Positions 24,916 through 33,525 of a DNA stretch of 35,459 nucleotides are shown piece after piece; position 1 is the stretch's first letter; the number at the start of each line of letters is the position of its first letter. This stretch comes from Alcanivorax sp. (GTDB lineage Bacteria > Pseudomonadota > Gammaproteobacteria > Pseudomonadales > Alcanivoracaceae), in NCBI RefSeq assembly GCF_002726155.1, contig NZ_PBSH01000044.1:1-35459 (forward strand), in the 5' to 3' direction. The translations under genes were made by a program, and so were the position numbers. Under the pieces are notes generated by a model, which was given only the letters and a program-made list of their open reading frames with translations, ran no database searches and was not told where the DNA came from.

Positions 24916-24936
24916 GGTTTGGTGCTGAGCCAAACC
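24916..24936 (+). terminator. Hairpin after the MFS gene
   Basis: GGTTTGG and CCAAACC pair around a 7-nt loop immediately after the stop codon. There is no T-run, so termination is uncertain. Confidence 0.4.
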
Positions 24937-25011
24937 TGCAGAGGATAAAGCTTGAAGCGGTTAAAGAAAGCTGCCCAGCTCCCGGAGAACAACTGAGGAA
25001 CCAACGTTTTG

Positions 25012-25647
25012 TTAAATTATTGGCCGAACGTTCCTAAAAGAGTTTTCAAACGTCGAAAGATAGCTTTCTAACTCGTGATTACGAAAGAACCCCTCAAGCG
25101 ACCAGAGCAACATGCAACCACCCTCAACGTTAAGACAAAGATGAGCATCCCGCCCTAACAGCTCCGAAAGTGCTCGGTTTGAAGCAATAAAGGATTCAGC
25201 CTGAAAATCGCCCCATAAATGGAGTTTTTTAGACTCATCAATTATCGATGACCCACGAAGTTCATACTGAGTTTCAAGGAGCCTCGCGGCCCTTAGCTTG
25301 AAGTCTGGAGCATGGAAAGCCGGCTTAAACAATAAGCATGATACATGTGACGGACCGGAATAGGCTCCTCTGCCAAATACGGAAAGAACATCCAAGAAAT
25401 AAAGCACACCATTGTTAATATCTTTTCTTCTACTGCTACTCAGACATATTCCGCGAGACAAAAAATCAGAAATCATTTTCGCATCAAATGATGGAACCTC
25501 ATTCTTTACCCTGCAGGGGGAATACCCAAGCTCACCGAGAATCCCATCTCTTGCTTTTCTAGATCTATACTTAAGAAACGCATACAGAAGAAAGACAGCA
25601 ATAGACAAGAAAATGACTATAAATATCATTCCATTGAAATTATTCAT
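25012..25647 (-). CDS. Hypothetical protein with one N-terminal membrane helix
   Basis: A 211-residue protein. A single hydrophobic helix (MIFIVIFLSIAVFLLYAFLKY) near the N terminus is followed by a soluble domain with no motif I recognise. AT content and codon use are clearly higher in A/T than in neighbouring genes. The frame can start at a TTG at 25665, but the ATG at 25647 is more plausible. It is probably an accessory gene acquired by transfer. Confidence 0.65.
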   Translation of the reverse strand: MNNFNGMIFIVIFLSIAVFLLYAFLKYRSRKARDGILGELGYSPCRVKNEVPSFDAKMISDFLSRGICLSSSRRKDINNGVLYFLDVLSVFGRGAYSGPSHVSCLLFKPAFHAPDFKLRAARLLETQYELRGSSIIDESKKLHLWGDFQAESFIASNRALSELLGRDAHLCLNVEGGCMLLWSLEGFFRNHELESYLSTFENSFRNVRPII

Positions 25648-25821
25648 CAAAAATCCCAAAACCAAGCATACGCACTAATTCATACCCATATTAGAGCGCC
25701 ATCTCAAACGAGCCTCGCATTTTTCCCGATATCCCTGGCGGACAGATCTCTCACTTCCCGGACCAGCCTGCTGGAGACTCGAACAATAAGGGAAAAAAGA
25801 GGTCTGATTAACTCACGTTTC

Positions 25822-26088
25822 TTAAAAAGCAAACCATAGAGCAAAAAATCCCAGACCAATAATGACACCACCCACAGCCTGAAATCGTTCTGATTTTTTC
25901 CAATATATTCCGCTTACCAGTGCGCCCAGTCCAGACACTACGAATGCAGCAGATATTAAATATGCTTGCTTTCCTTCAAAATAACCCTTCGCACCAAGGT
26001 TAAGCTCTCCATTCCAAGCCCCCCAAATCCCTGTGAAAAGCAGACTCACAGCAAAGAAAAATAAAAAAAATTGTTCCAATGTCTTCAA
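25822..26088 (-). CDS. Small three-helix membrane protein
   Basis: An 88-residue protein that is almost entirely three hydrophobic helices (FFLFFFAVSLLFTGIWGAW, AYLISAAFVVSGLGALVSGIYW and GGVIIGLGFFALWFAF). The start is a TTG at 26086-26088 with AGAGAG upstream; no ATG is available in frame near it. It shares the AT-rich composition of the gene downstream on the same strand. No function can be given. Confidence 0.6.
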   Translation of the reverse strand: MKTLEQFFLFFFAVSLLFTGIWGAWNGELNLGAKGYFEGKQAYLISAAFVVSGLGALVSGIYWKKSERFQAVGGVIIGLGFFALWFAF

Positions 26089-26374
26089 AACTTCTCTCTA
26101 ACAAAAAACATAACGAGTGCAACGAAGATCACTCCTCTCATTTCACAGCCAAGCCCTGTGGGCTCGAATAAGCGGCCTATTTCCTGATTTCCCCCGATAT
26201 TCCCCGTTCCGAAAACCACTCTATATTAACCGTTTAGCATTTTCTGTAAGCCATATCCTACAAAGATATGGCTGGTTCTGTTGAGAACGGCCTCACTTCA
26301 GAATGACGGTTGGGCTCGTTGTTCTATAGATTGGGCGCAGGAACCCACTGGCCTGATACCAGCGGCGGGAAGGC

Positions 26375-26444
26375 TGTGGGAAGTCATGCTTGCATGACGA
26401 ACTCGGTGTCACACCCTTCGCGATGCCAAGCATCAGCTCCCACA
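26375..26444. repeat. Cloverleaf-like repeat element with TGTGGGA ends
   Basis: A 70-bp element bounded by TGTGGGA and TCCCACA. Between them are three separate perfect hairpins: GTCATGC-TT-GCATGAC (26383-26398), GGTGT-C-ACACC (26405-26415) and GATGC-CAA-GCATC (26422-26434). Together they form a stem with three arms. It lies in the gene-free part (26089-26475) near the end of the DUF5924 gene. The rest of that gap shows no gene; an ATATCCT/AGATATGG-type short hairpin occurs at about 26250-26271. Confidence 0.6.
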
Positions 26445-26475
26445 AAGCCCGTGCGAATTTGGAAAAGGGATGCGT

Positions 26476-27474
26476 TCAAGGGGTGATGGTGAAACGCATG
26501 ACACCGATGATCTGGTTATCCCCGGTACGCACTTCTACCCGCCAACGCCCCTCTGATGGCACAGGAATATGGCGCTTGTGAGACCAGGTGCGAAACCCGG
26601 ATTCGCGGCCGCCAAAGACCTTCAAGGGAATGCGGTCCACCTGTTCGCCATCACGAAACCAGTAGTGATAGACCTCCTGCCCCAACCCCAATGGCGCCTT
26701 GATGGCCGTGTAGGCATACAACCCTTCTGCCACTTCGTCTGCACTGAATACTTCACCGCTGACCAGCGGTTTGCGCTCGGCACGATTGAATGACAACGCA
26801 ACGGCCCGCTCTTGCAGGGATAAAGTCAGTGGTGGCACCAGCGGGGCCAACCAACGTGGGGCTAACGCGATCAGGCAAGACACGCCAATCAGCCCAAGCC
26901 AGCGAAACCATTTTCGCGGCCCGCCAAATCGCCAAAAGCTGGGCAACGCAAACAGGGCCGTGAGCCAGCCGGCCCAGGCCAGCGCAGAATCCGTGCTCCA
27001 GTGGAAGATCAGCGGCAACAGCACCAGCAACGCCACAAATAACGCCCAGGCGTGAAAGCCGAAATACAACGCCCGATGCCGGGACAGCCAGAAGTAGACC
27101 GGATCGATGATGCTGATGGCCGCCGCGCTCACCACCAACGTGGTGAAGAAAATATATTCCGCGCCACCAGACCATTGCAGCAGCACGAACGGCAGGCTGA
27201 AAAAGAACGCCTCTTGGTGCACCGCCTGCAACAGCAACTTGAGCATGCCCTGGGGCAGGCCATCAAAGCGGGTACCGATCACCTTGTTCTGCCAGATCCC
27301 CTCGGTGAGCAGCAAGAGCCAGCTGAACACCAGCAGCCCAGTCAGCACCGCCGCCAGCCAGGGCTGCCGCTCCACCAGAAAATAACTGCTCAGGCCCAGC
27401 GAAAAGCTGATCAACGCCCAGACATGGCGGATCTGATAAAGCTTGTCAGTGAGGGTTTGTAGCGTCAGCGGCAA
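26476..27474 (-). CDS. DUF5924/DUF2914 membrane protein
   Basis: A 332-residue protein. About eight hydrophobic helices in the first 230 residues are followed by a soluble C-terminal domain matching DUF2914: AVALSFNRAERKPLVSGEVFSADEVAEGLYAYTAIKAPLGLGQEVYHYWFRDGEQVDRIPLKV and the closing SEGRWRVEVRTGDNQIIGVMRF are in that style. The membrane part is of the DUF5924 type. The function is unknown. It is a single gene between the AT-rich island and the repeat region. Confidence 0.82.
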   Translation of the reverse strand: MPLTLQTLTDKLYQIRHVWALISFSLGLSSYFLVERQPWLAAVLTGLLVFSWLLLLTEGIWQNKVIGTRFDGLPQGMLKLLLQAVHQEAFFFSLPFVLLQWSGGAEYIFFTTLVVSAAAISIIDPVYFWLSRHRALYFGFHAWALFVALLVLLPLIFHWSTDSALAWAGWLTALFALPSFWRFGGPRKWFRWLGLIGVSCLIALAPRWLAPLVPPLTLSLQERAVALSFNRAERKPLVSGEVFSADEVAEGLYAYTAIKAPLGLGQEVYHYWFRDGEQVDRIPLKVFGGRESGFRTWSHKRHIPVPSEGRWRVEVRTGDNQIIGVMRFTITP

Positions 27475-27564
27475 AGTGTGGCTCCGTCGAGGGGTTGCGT
27501 CTTCGACGTACTATAGCCCTGTGGGTTCCCGATGGCAGTAAGGGTTCCAGACAAAGCCCTCCCG

Positions 27565-27723
27565 CTGTAGGAATTCCCTTCCAGGGGACGAACGAAAATC
27601 GCTCCGTATCTTTCCGTCTATTGCGATAATAGAAGAACAGGCCGCGCCTCTGACCCTACTGATGATCCTCCGGACCTTTTCCGCGCTTCGCGCGGTTCGT
27701 CCCCTGGAACGGAACTCCTACAG
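27565..27723. repeat. MITE-like element with 29-bp inverted ends
   Basis: The left end (27565-27593, starting CTGTAGGAATTCCC) and right end (27695-27723, ending AACTCCTACAG) are inverted copies with two mismatches in 29. With one bulged base the match extends outwards through CCCTCCC and GGGAGGG (27558-27729). The 101-bp core codes for nothing. The sequence CGCGGTTCGTC plus the terminal GTAGGA/TCCTAC links it to the element at 3006-3110. It fills most of the gap 27475-27775. Confidence 0.7.
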
Positions 27724-27772
27724 GGAGGGGAGGGGAAGGAAGCGCGGGGCGCGGAGGCCACGCGGGGGGGGG
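27723..27772 (+). other. G-rich tract, candidate G-quadruplex
   Basis: The plus strand has GGGAGGGGAGGGG followed by a further GGGG and a run of nine G residues, ending four bases before the oadB stop codon. Four or more G-runs of three or longer with short loops satisfy the usual quadruplex pattern. The oadB transcript would carry the C-rich complement. Confidence 0.6.
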
Positions 27773-27775
27773 AGA

Positions 27776-29074
27776 TCAGCCTGCGAAGTTGAGCAATACG
27801 CCGGCGGCGACGGCGGAACCAATGACGCCGGCCACATTGGGGCCCATGGCGTGCATAAGCAGGAAGTTGTGGGGGTTGGCATCCAGGCCGACCTTGTTGG
27901 CCACCCGTGCCGCCATGGGGACGGCGGACACACCGGCGGCGCCGATGATGGGATTGACCGGGTGGCGACTGACGCGGTTGAGCAATTTGGCCATCAACAC
28001 ACCGGTGGCGGTGCCAATCATGAACGCCACCAGGCCCAGGGCCAGGATACCCAGGGTTTCCATCACCAGGAATTGGTCGGCGCTGAGTTTCGCGCCCACG
28101 GCCAGCCCCAGCATGATGGTCACCACATTGATCAGAGCATTGCTGGTGGTGTCCACCAGCCGGTTCACCACCCCGGACTCTTTCATCAGGTTACCCAGGC
28201 AAAACATGCCCAGCAGTGGCGCCGCATCGGGTAACACCAGCGCCACCAGAACCAGCAACAGGATCGGGAACAGAATTTTCTCTACCTGACTCACCGGGCG
28301 CAGTTGCTCCATTTTGATCTGCCGCTCTTTTTGCGAGGTCAGCGCCCGAATGATCGGCGGCTGGATAATGGGCACCAGCGCCATGTAGGAATAAGCCGCC
28401 ACCGCAATCGCGCCAAGCAGATGCGGCGCCAGCTTGGTGGTGACATAGATGGAGGTGGGACCATCGGCGCCACCGATGATGCCGATGGCGGCGGCATCTG
28501 CCAGGGAGAACTCCATGCCCAGAAAGTTCAACGCCAGCGCCCCAAGCAAGGCAGCAAAGATGCCAAATTGCGCCGCCGCACCCAACAGCAGGGTGCGCGG
28601 GTTGGCCAGCAGCGGACCAAAATCCGTCATTGCCCCCACGCCCATGAAGATCAACAGCGGGAAAATACCGGTGGTCAGGCCTACGGTATAAATGAGATAG
28701 AGAATACCGTCGCCGTAATTGGCATTTACGGCCAGATAATGCAGCTGGTCCTGCACCGCTGGCCCTGCCGCCTGTGCGGCCGTATAAAGCGCGTCACGTC
28801 CTGCTCCTGCCTCCATGCCCAGTACCTGCGCCATGGAAGCCAACAGGTCTACAGAGCCAAAATGCAGCGCCTGGCTGATGGCCGATTCCGCCAGGCCGGC
28901 CATGGGAATATTCGCCAGCAGGCCACCAAAGCCGATGGGCAACAACAACAAGGGTTCGAACTTTTTGTGAATGGCCAGCCACAACAGGCCCAGGCAGACC
29001 AGCAGCATGACCAGCTGGCCGCCACTCATGTGAAACAGCCCGGTGCTGTGCCAGAGGGTTTGCAGCTTATCCAT
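27776..29074 (-). CDS. oadB: Oxaloacetate decarboxylase beta subunit (sodium pump)
   Basis: A 432-residue inner-membrane protein with about nine helices and the pump's key motif [20 protein letters not shown], which carries the Asp of the sodium site, together with [13 protein letters not shown] and the C-terminal [16 protein letters not shown] segment. It decarboxylates carboxybiotin and pumps sodium out. It overlaps the oadA stop by 8 bp. GCGG-rich sequence follows the stop without a terminator. Confidence 0.93.
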   Translation of the reverse strand: MDKLQTLWHSTGLFHMSGGQLVMLLVCLGLLWLAIHKKFEPLLLLPIGFGGLLANIPMAGLAESAISQALHFGSVDLLASMAQVLGMEAGAGRDALYTAAQAAGPAVQDQLHYLAVNANYGDGILYLIYTVGLTTGIFPLLIFMGVGAMTDFGPLLANPRTLLLGAAAQFGIFAALLGALALNFLGMEFSLADAAAIGIIGGADGPTSIYVTTKLAPHLLGAIAVAAYSYMALVPIIQPPIIRALTSQKERQIKMEQLRPVSQVEKILFPILLLVLVALVLPDAAPLLGMFCLGNLMKESGVVNRLVDTTSNALINVVTIMLGLAVGAKLSADQFLVMETLGILALGLVAFMIGTATGVLMAKLLNRVSRHPVNPIIGAAGVSAVPMAARVANKVGLDANPHNFLLMHAMGPNVAGVIGSAVAAGVLLNFAG

Positions 29075-30866
29075 TGGCGGGCTCCACGCTGAGCAGGGTT
29101 TGCCCCACGGCCACGGCGTCGCCCTCTTTCACGGCAACCTCGCTGATCACACCCGCGCTGGTGCTGGACACATCCGTTTCCATTTTCATGGCTTCCAGCA
29201 CCATGATTTTCTGACCTTCGGTGACCTGATCACCGGGCTTCACCAGTACCTGAAAAATATTCCCCGCCAGCGGCGCAGGCACCGGCACGCTGTTGGCCGG
29301 GTTACCTGGAGCGGGTGCGGATGACGCAGGAGCAGAGGCACCACCCACCGCACGCAGGCCGGTTACCTCACCGCCCTCGTTCACTTTCACCGTGTACTGC
29401 TGGCCGTCCACCTCAACGGTATAAACCCCTTCTGACTGGCTGCCGCCGCTGGCCGTTTCTTTACCTTCAACCGGCGCGGCTTCAAACGCTGAGGCGTCGC
29501 CCCGGTTTTCCAGAAAACGTTGGCCAATTTGCGGGAACAATGCATAGGTGAGTACGTCATCGGTCAACCGCCGCCCTTCTTCCAGCGCTATGCCCTTGTC
29601 TTTTGCCAGAGCCAGCACTTCCTCACGGAGACTGTCCATCTCGTTATCGAGTAAATCACCCGGGCGACAGGTAACCGGTTCATCGCCCTCCAGGGCACGC
29701 TGCTGTAGCTCCGCGTTGTACGGTGCCGGCGCGGCGCCATATTCGCCACGGAGGATGCCGCGAGTTTCCTTGCTGAGCACTTTGTAGCGTTCGCCGGAGA
29801 GCACATTCAGCACCGCCTGGGTGCCGACGATTTGCGAGGTGGGCGTCACCAGCGGGATGAACCCCAGATCTTCACGGACGCCGGGAATTTCCTGCAGCAC
29901 TTCATCAAACCGATCCGCTGCGCCCTGCTCCTTGAGCTGGCTCTCCATATTGGTGAGCATGCCGCCTGGCACCTGCGCCACCAGGATGCGCGCATCCACA
30001 CCGCGCAAGCTGCCTTCGAAGGCAGCGTACTTCTTACGCACCTCGCGAAAATAACCGGCGATACGATTCAGTTTTTTGATATCCAGCCCGGTATCCCGGT
30101 CCGTGCCTTCCAGCATGGCGACCACGGATTCCGTTGGGCTATGACCATAGGTCATCGACATGGACGAGATGGCAGTGTCCACGTTGTCGATGCCCGCTTC
30201 TGCCGCTTTCAGGGCCGTGGCAGTAGACAACCCGGTGGTTGCGTGCGACTGCATGTGCACGGGAATATTCAGGGAGGCTTTAAGGCGCGTTACCAGCTCG
30301 AACGCCACAGCCGGGCGCAGCAGGCCGGCCATGTCCTTAATGGCAACAGAATGCGCGCCCATCTGTTCGATTACTTTGCCCTGCTCCACCCACATGTCCA
30401 TGGTGTGCACCGGGCTGACCGTGTACGCGATGGTGCCCTGGGCATGCTTGCCCTGTTTCACCACCGCGGCGATGGCCCGCTCAATGTTGCGCATGTCGTT
30501 CATGGCATCAAACACACGGAACACATCCACGCCGTTTTCCGCCGCACGTTCCACAAACGCATCCACCACATCATCCGCGTAATGGCGATAGCCCAGCAGG
30601 TTCTGCCCCCGCAACAGCATTTGCTGCGGCGTTTTCGGCATGGCCTGCTTCAATTCGCGGATGCGTTGCCACGGGTCTTCCCCCAGATAACGAATACAGG
30701 CATCAAAGGTCGCCCCGCCCCAGGATTCCAGTGACCAGAAGCCAATGTCATCGAGCTCCGCGGCAATCGGCAACATGTCATCCAGACGCATGCGGGTGGC
30801 AAACAGGGACTGGTGGGCATCGCGTAGCACCACATCAGTAATGCCCAACGGTTTCAGGTCACTCAT
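29067..30866 (-). CDS. oadA: Oxaloacetate decarboxylase alpha subunit (biotin enzyme)
   Basis: A 599-residue protein. The carboxyltransferase barrel (residues about 1-450) has [27 protein letters not shown] (the conserved Lys) and [12 protein letters not shown] (metal-binding His residues). A Pro/Ala-rich linker follows, then a biotinyl domain with VLEAMKMET, biotin on Lys at about residue 561. It carboxylates biotin from oxaloacetate and hands it to OadB. The frame is open to 31004 but the ATG at 30866 begins the conserved region. Confidence 0.94.
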   Translation of the reverse strand: MSDLKPLGITDVVLRDAHQSLFATRMRLDDMLPIAAELDDIGFWSLESWGGATFDACIRYLGEDPWQRIRELKQAMPKTPQQMLLRGQNLLGYRHYADDVVDAFVERAAENGVDVFRVFDAMNDMRNIERAIAAVVKQGKHAQGTIAYTVSPVHTMDMWVEQGKVIEQMGAHSVAIKDMAGLLRPAVAFELVTRLKASLNIPVHMQSHATTGLSTATALKAAEAGIDNVDTAISSMSMTYGHSPTESVVAMLEGTDRDTGLDIKKLNRIAGYFREVRKKYAAFEGSLRGVDARILVAQVPGGMLTNMESQLKEQGAADRFDEVLQEIPGVREDLGFIPLVTPTSQIVGTQAVLNVLSGERYKVLSKETRGILRGEYGAAPAPYNAELQQRALEGDEPVTCRPGDLLDNEMDSLREEVLALAKDKGIALEEGRRLTDDVLTYALFPQIGQRFLENRGDASAFEAAPVEGKETASGGSQSEGVYTVEVDGQQYTVKVNEGGEVTGLRAVGGASAPASSAPAPGNPANSVPVPAPLAGNIFQVLVKPGDQVTEGQKIMVLEAMKMETDVSSTSAGVISEVAVKEGDAVAVGQTLLSVEPANG

Positions 30867-30882
30867 GGGGATAATCCGGTAT

Positions 30883-31122
30883 TTATGACAGGGAAGACTG
30901 ACGGTGCTGCTGCACCGCTTTTTCGATGGCTTTAATAATGGCCGGCGAAGGCATGTCCTGCGGGGGGGCTGAAGCAGGCTGCGGCGCCGGTTCCTCGCGA
31001 CCAAATTTCTGCACCAGCTTCGACATAGCTGTGGTCACGGCCACCAGCACAATCAGAAAAACAAACACGACACCCATGCCAACCAGCATGAGTTCGACAC
31101 CCTGAGCCATCATAGCGTTCAT
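30883..31122 (-). CDS. oadG: Oxaloacetate decarboxylase gamma subunit
   Basis: A 79-residue protein with one membrane helix ([28 protein letters not shown]), then a Pro/Ala-rich linker and a charged tail. OadG assembles the alpha and beta subunits. AAGGAG sits 7 nt before the ATG, and the order oadG-oadA-oadB is standard. A dyad CTTTTGG-TT-CCAAAAG (31132-31147) covers part of the ribosome binding site. Confidence 0.9.
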   Translation of the reverse strand: MNAMMAQGVELMLVGMGVVFVFLIVLVAVTTAMSKLVQKFGREEPAPQPASAPPQDMPSPAIIKAIEKAVQQHRQSSLS

Positions 31123-31244
31123 GGAACACTCCTTTTGGTTCCAAAAGCGGATTCAGTCACCGCAGGCGCCGCCGTTTGGGCGGGCATCAAGGTGGCCTTG
31201 TGAGCCGGTATTGCTCTCGCGGGGTTAAGGGCAATGTAGACAGA

Positions 31245-31254
31245 TTGTCGACAA
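31245..31254. promoter_or_regulatory. Possible GntR-type operator upstream of oadG
   Basis: TTGTCGACAA is a perfect 10-bp palindrome 123 bp before oadG and resembles FCD-type GntR operators (TTGT-N2-ACAA). No regulator gene is in the window. The gap 31123-31501 otherwise shows only this and the tRNA terminator. Confidence 0.35.
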
Positions 31255-31462
31255 CCCGCAATGAGGCATGCAAGGAACAAGGTGGTCGTTTTGATCAATT
31301 GACGGCCGTCAGAACAGATTCCACCAACCCATAACGGAACGATTACCGCTATGCAGGGTATTAATGTGCAACAGGGTGGGAATGCCGGGGCTGGCCCCAT
31401 CATAGTGGGCGGAGGATGGCGAAGAGTGCGGAGTGAAGCGTGCAGCGACCGCAGAGTGGCAT

Positions 31463-31489
31463 AAAAAAAGGCCCCCGATTGGGAGCCTT
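31463..31489 (-). terminator. Terminator of tRNA-Arg
   Basis: On the minus strand AAGGCTCCC pairs with GGGGGCCTT around AATC, followed by seven T residues. It stands 13 bp downstream of the tRNA. Confidence 0.9.
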
Positions 31490-31501
31490 CTTTTATTCGT
31501 A

Positions 31502-31578
31502 TGGTGCACCGGGAGGGAGTCGAACCCCCGACCTACTGGTTCGTAGCCAGTTGCTCTATCCAGCTGAGCTACCGGTGC
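31502..31578 (-). tRNA. tRNA-Arg (anticodon ACG)
   Basis: A 77-nt cloverleaf on the minus strand: acceptor GCACCGG with CCGGTGC, D arm with AGCTCAGCTGGATAGAGCA, anticodon stem ACTGG/CCAGT with loop CTACGAA (anticodon ACG, read as inosine-CG), and T arm with GGTTCGACTCC. The CCA end is encoded. Confidence 0.95.
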
Positions 31579-31668
31579 AGATCTCGTTGCTGTAACGCCG
31601 CGAGAGGCTGCGCATTATTCCGAAAGCCCCGCGGTGAGTCAAGCGTAGATCGGTTAAAAGTTCGGCAA

Positions 31669-32148
31669 TCAGCTTTCTGCAGCAGCCATTTGTTTTTGCA
31701 TGTAATTTTCCAGGCCAACTTTATCGATAAGACCGAGCTGAGTCTCCAGCCAATCGATGTGCTCTTCTTCGGATTCGAGGATATCCTTGAGCAGGTTACG
31801 GCTGATGTAATCCTGGATAGATTCGCAGTAAGCAATCCCTTCACGCAGGTCTGGCACAGCCATTTGCTCCAGCTTGAGATCGCACTCCAGCATTTCCTTG
31901 GTGTTTTCACCAATCATCAGCTTGCCCAGGTCTTGCAGGTTGGGAATGCCTTCCAGGAACAGAATACGCTCGACCAGCATGTCGGCATGCTTCATCTCAT
32001 CGATGGATTCGTGATATTCCTTGGCATAGAGTGCCTGCAAGCCCCAATCCTGGTACATCTTGGCGTGGAGGAAGTACTGGTTAATCGCTACCAGCTCATT
32101 GCCGAGTGCACGGTTGAGGAACTCAATCGCTTTGGCGTCGCCTTTCAT
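31669..32148 (-). CDS. bfr: Bacterioferritin
   Basis: A 159-residue four-helix ferritin. Ferroxidase-site residues appear in [40 protein letters not shown] (including the Met that binds heme between subunits) and [19 protein letters not shown]. It stores iron as a 24-mer with heme at subunit interfaces. An ATG at 32166 is in frame, but the one at 32148 matches the family start ([12 protein letters not shown]) and has GGAG upstream. bfd is upstream on the same strand. Confidence 0.95.
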   Translation of the reverse strand: MKGDAKAIEFLNRALGNELVAINQYFLHAKMYQDWGLQALYAKEYHESIDEMKHADMLVERILFLEGIPNLQDLGKLMIGENTKEMLECDLKLEQMAVPDLREGIAYCESIQDYISRNLLKDILESEEEHIDWLETQLGLIDKVGLENYMQKQMAAAES

Positions 32149-32225
32149 TGGGGGTATCTCCGTCACATGAACTTGGGGTAACCCCTATTGTTCAGCAAGT
32201 GTGTGACAGAGACAAGGCAGGAGAG

Positions 32226-32253
32226 AAAAAAAGCGCTTCAAATACAAGCGCTT
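32226..32253 (-). terminator. Terminator between bfd and bfr
   Basis: AAGCGCTT occurs twice (a self-complementary octamer), separated by 7 nt, and is followed on the minus strand by a run of T residues. It would reduce read-through from bfd into bfr. Confidence 0.85.
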
Positions 32254-32273
32254 ATGCAAATGAGAACGATTTT

Positions 32274-32510
32274 TTATGCGGTTTGTGGCCAGAAAACAAC
32301 CGCCTCACCGGCAGTAGAAGAGTTCGAGAAAGAGGTCGCCTCGTTTGCGCTACGGGTCTCACGCAAAATTTGGCGGGCGTGACGGGCACATTTACCACAC
32401 TGACTTCCAACCCCAAGTTCCCGACGAAGATCACGCAGGCTGTCGCAGCCAGAATCGACCGCTTCCCGTATATGGTTGTCAGTAATGCCCTTACAAATGC
32501 ATACGTACAT
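32274..32510 (-). CDS. bfd: Bacterioferritin-associated ferredoxin
   Basis: A 78-residue protein with the Fer2_BFD fold. The four [2Fe-2S] ligands are Cys4 and Cys6 (MYVCICKGIT) and Cys38 and Cys41 (GSQCGKCARHAR). Bfd reduces ferric iron inside bacterioferritin so that it can be released. Its C-terminal tail (about 20 residues beyond the fold) is longer than in E. coli. It is a low-iron gene in other bacteria, which fits the Fur-like site in front of it. Confidence 0.95.
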   Translation of the reverse strand: MYVCICKGITDNHIREAVDSGCDSLRDLRRELGVGSQCGKCARHARQILRETRSANEATSFSNSSTAGEAVVFWPQTA

Positions 32511-32547
32511 AAGTCGCCTTTCCTCAATCTCTGGAAAGGATGCTAAA

Positions 32548-32566
32548 CCTAACGCGAATCATTATC
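32548..32566. promoter_or_regulatory. Candidate Fur box upstream of bfd
   Basis: Read on the minus strand, GATAATGATTCGCGTTAGG matches 13 of 19 positions of the Fur consensus, including the whole first half. It begins about 38 bp before the bfd ATG, where it would cover the promoter. Confidence 0.6.
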
Positions 32567-32706
32567 AACTACTTTTGGGAATCTATTCACTCGGCCCCGA
32601 TTTCGCGTTACCGGGGCCAGCCATTTATATGCAAAAATTTAAGACCACTAACCCTCCCCCTTCGATCACTCCGGCAATCCCGGGGACAGGCCTTGCCGGG
32701 CGGGCA

Positions 32707-32735
32707 TAAAAAAAGCCCCGCAAAGCGGGGCTTTT
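32707..32735 (-). terminator. Terminator of the H1-like gene
   Basis: A perfect 11-bp stem (AAAAGCCCCGC) with a 3-nt loop and a run of seven T residues on the minus strand, 26 bp after the stop. Confidence 0.95.
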
Positions 32736-32760
32736 GGCCTTCATAAACCCTTCTGACGTA

Positions 32761-33525
32761 TCAGGAGGACTTCTTCTTGGCCGGGGTACGCTTACGTGCC
32801 GCTTTCTTGGCAGGCGCTTTACGGGTTGCTGCTTTCTTTGCTGCAGGTTTCTTGCTAGCCGCTTTTTTGGCGGGCGCCTTTTTAGTGGCAGGCTTTTTGG
32901 TTGCTGCTTTTTTTGCAGCCGCCTTGGGCTTGCGAGCGGTCGCTTTCTTGGCAACACGCTTGGCTTTCGCTGCCGCTTTACGCGCAGCTGCTTTGGCTTT
33001 CTGCTCCGCTTTCTTCTGCTCGGCCTTGGCTTTCTTCGCCAGTTTGCGTTCGTGATCACGCAATTTGGCTTTGAAGTTGCGCTCAGCCGTACGCAGTTTC
33101 TTCACTTCGCGGGCGACCACTTTCTTGGCGGCCTGGATCTCGGCACGAATCAGTTTTGCTTCGCCACGAATATCCTGAAGTTTCAGACGCGCAGTGTTCA
33201 TACGCCCGCGTGCAGTTTCAACGGCACGCTTGGCTGCGGCGGTGGAGGTCTTTTGCGCTTTTTCACGCTTGGCTGCAACATCGGCACGCAGTTTCGACAG
33301 CTTGGCGTTCTCTGCGTCGATTTTGGCGCGATGCTTATCGAGTTTGGTTTGCGACTGGGTGACTTTCTTTTCAGCCTGGGCTACTGCCTTGTCCTGCAAT
33401 TTAACCTTGGCTTCAGCGTTGGTAACAGACTTGGGAACGGCCGGTGCTTTTGCAACGGCGGCTTTCTTCGCTGCGGGTTTGCGCGCCGCAGTTTTCTTCG
33501 CGGCGGCTTTCTTTGCTCGAGCCAT
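32761..33525 (-). CDS. Histone H1-like, AlgP-like basic protein
   Basis: A 254-residue, extremely Lys/Ala-rich protein. Residues 1-30 are a basic KKAAAKKTAARKPAAKK tail. Residues 35-170 form a long coiled coil (VKLQDKAVAQAEKKVTQSQTKL onwards). The last 80 residues repeat KKPAAKKA/KKAPAKKA-type units, as in AlgP (AlgR3) and histone H1 tails. Such proteins bind DNA without sequence preference; AlgP is linked to alginate control in Pseudomonas. Here the role is inferred to be nucleoid-related. The DNA of the tail is itself repetitive. The gene has its own terminator and an AT-rich upstream region. Confidence 0.85.
   Translation of the reverse strand: MARAKKAAAKKTAARKPAAKKAAVAKAPAVPKSVTNAEAKVKLQDKAVAQAEKKVTQSQTKLDKHRAKIDAENAKLSKLRADVAAKREKAQKTSTAAAKRAVETARGRMNTARLKLQDIRGEAKLIRAEIQAAKKVVAREVKKLRTAERNFKAKLRDHERKLAKKAKAEQKKAEQKAKAAARKAAAKAKRVAKKATARKPKAAAKKAATKKPATKKAPAKKAASKKPAAKKAATRKAPAKKAARKRTPAKKKSS

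Noticed and set aside
26375..26444. The cloverleaf as a tRNA gene
   Set aside because: It lacks the GGTTCGA T-loop, an anticodon arm of the right size and a CCA end.
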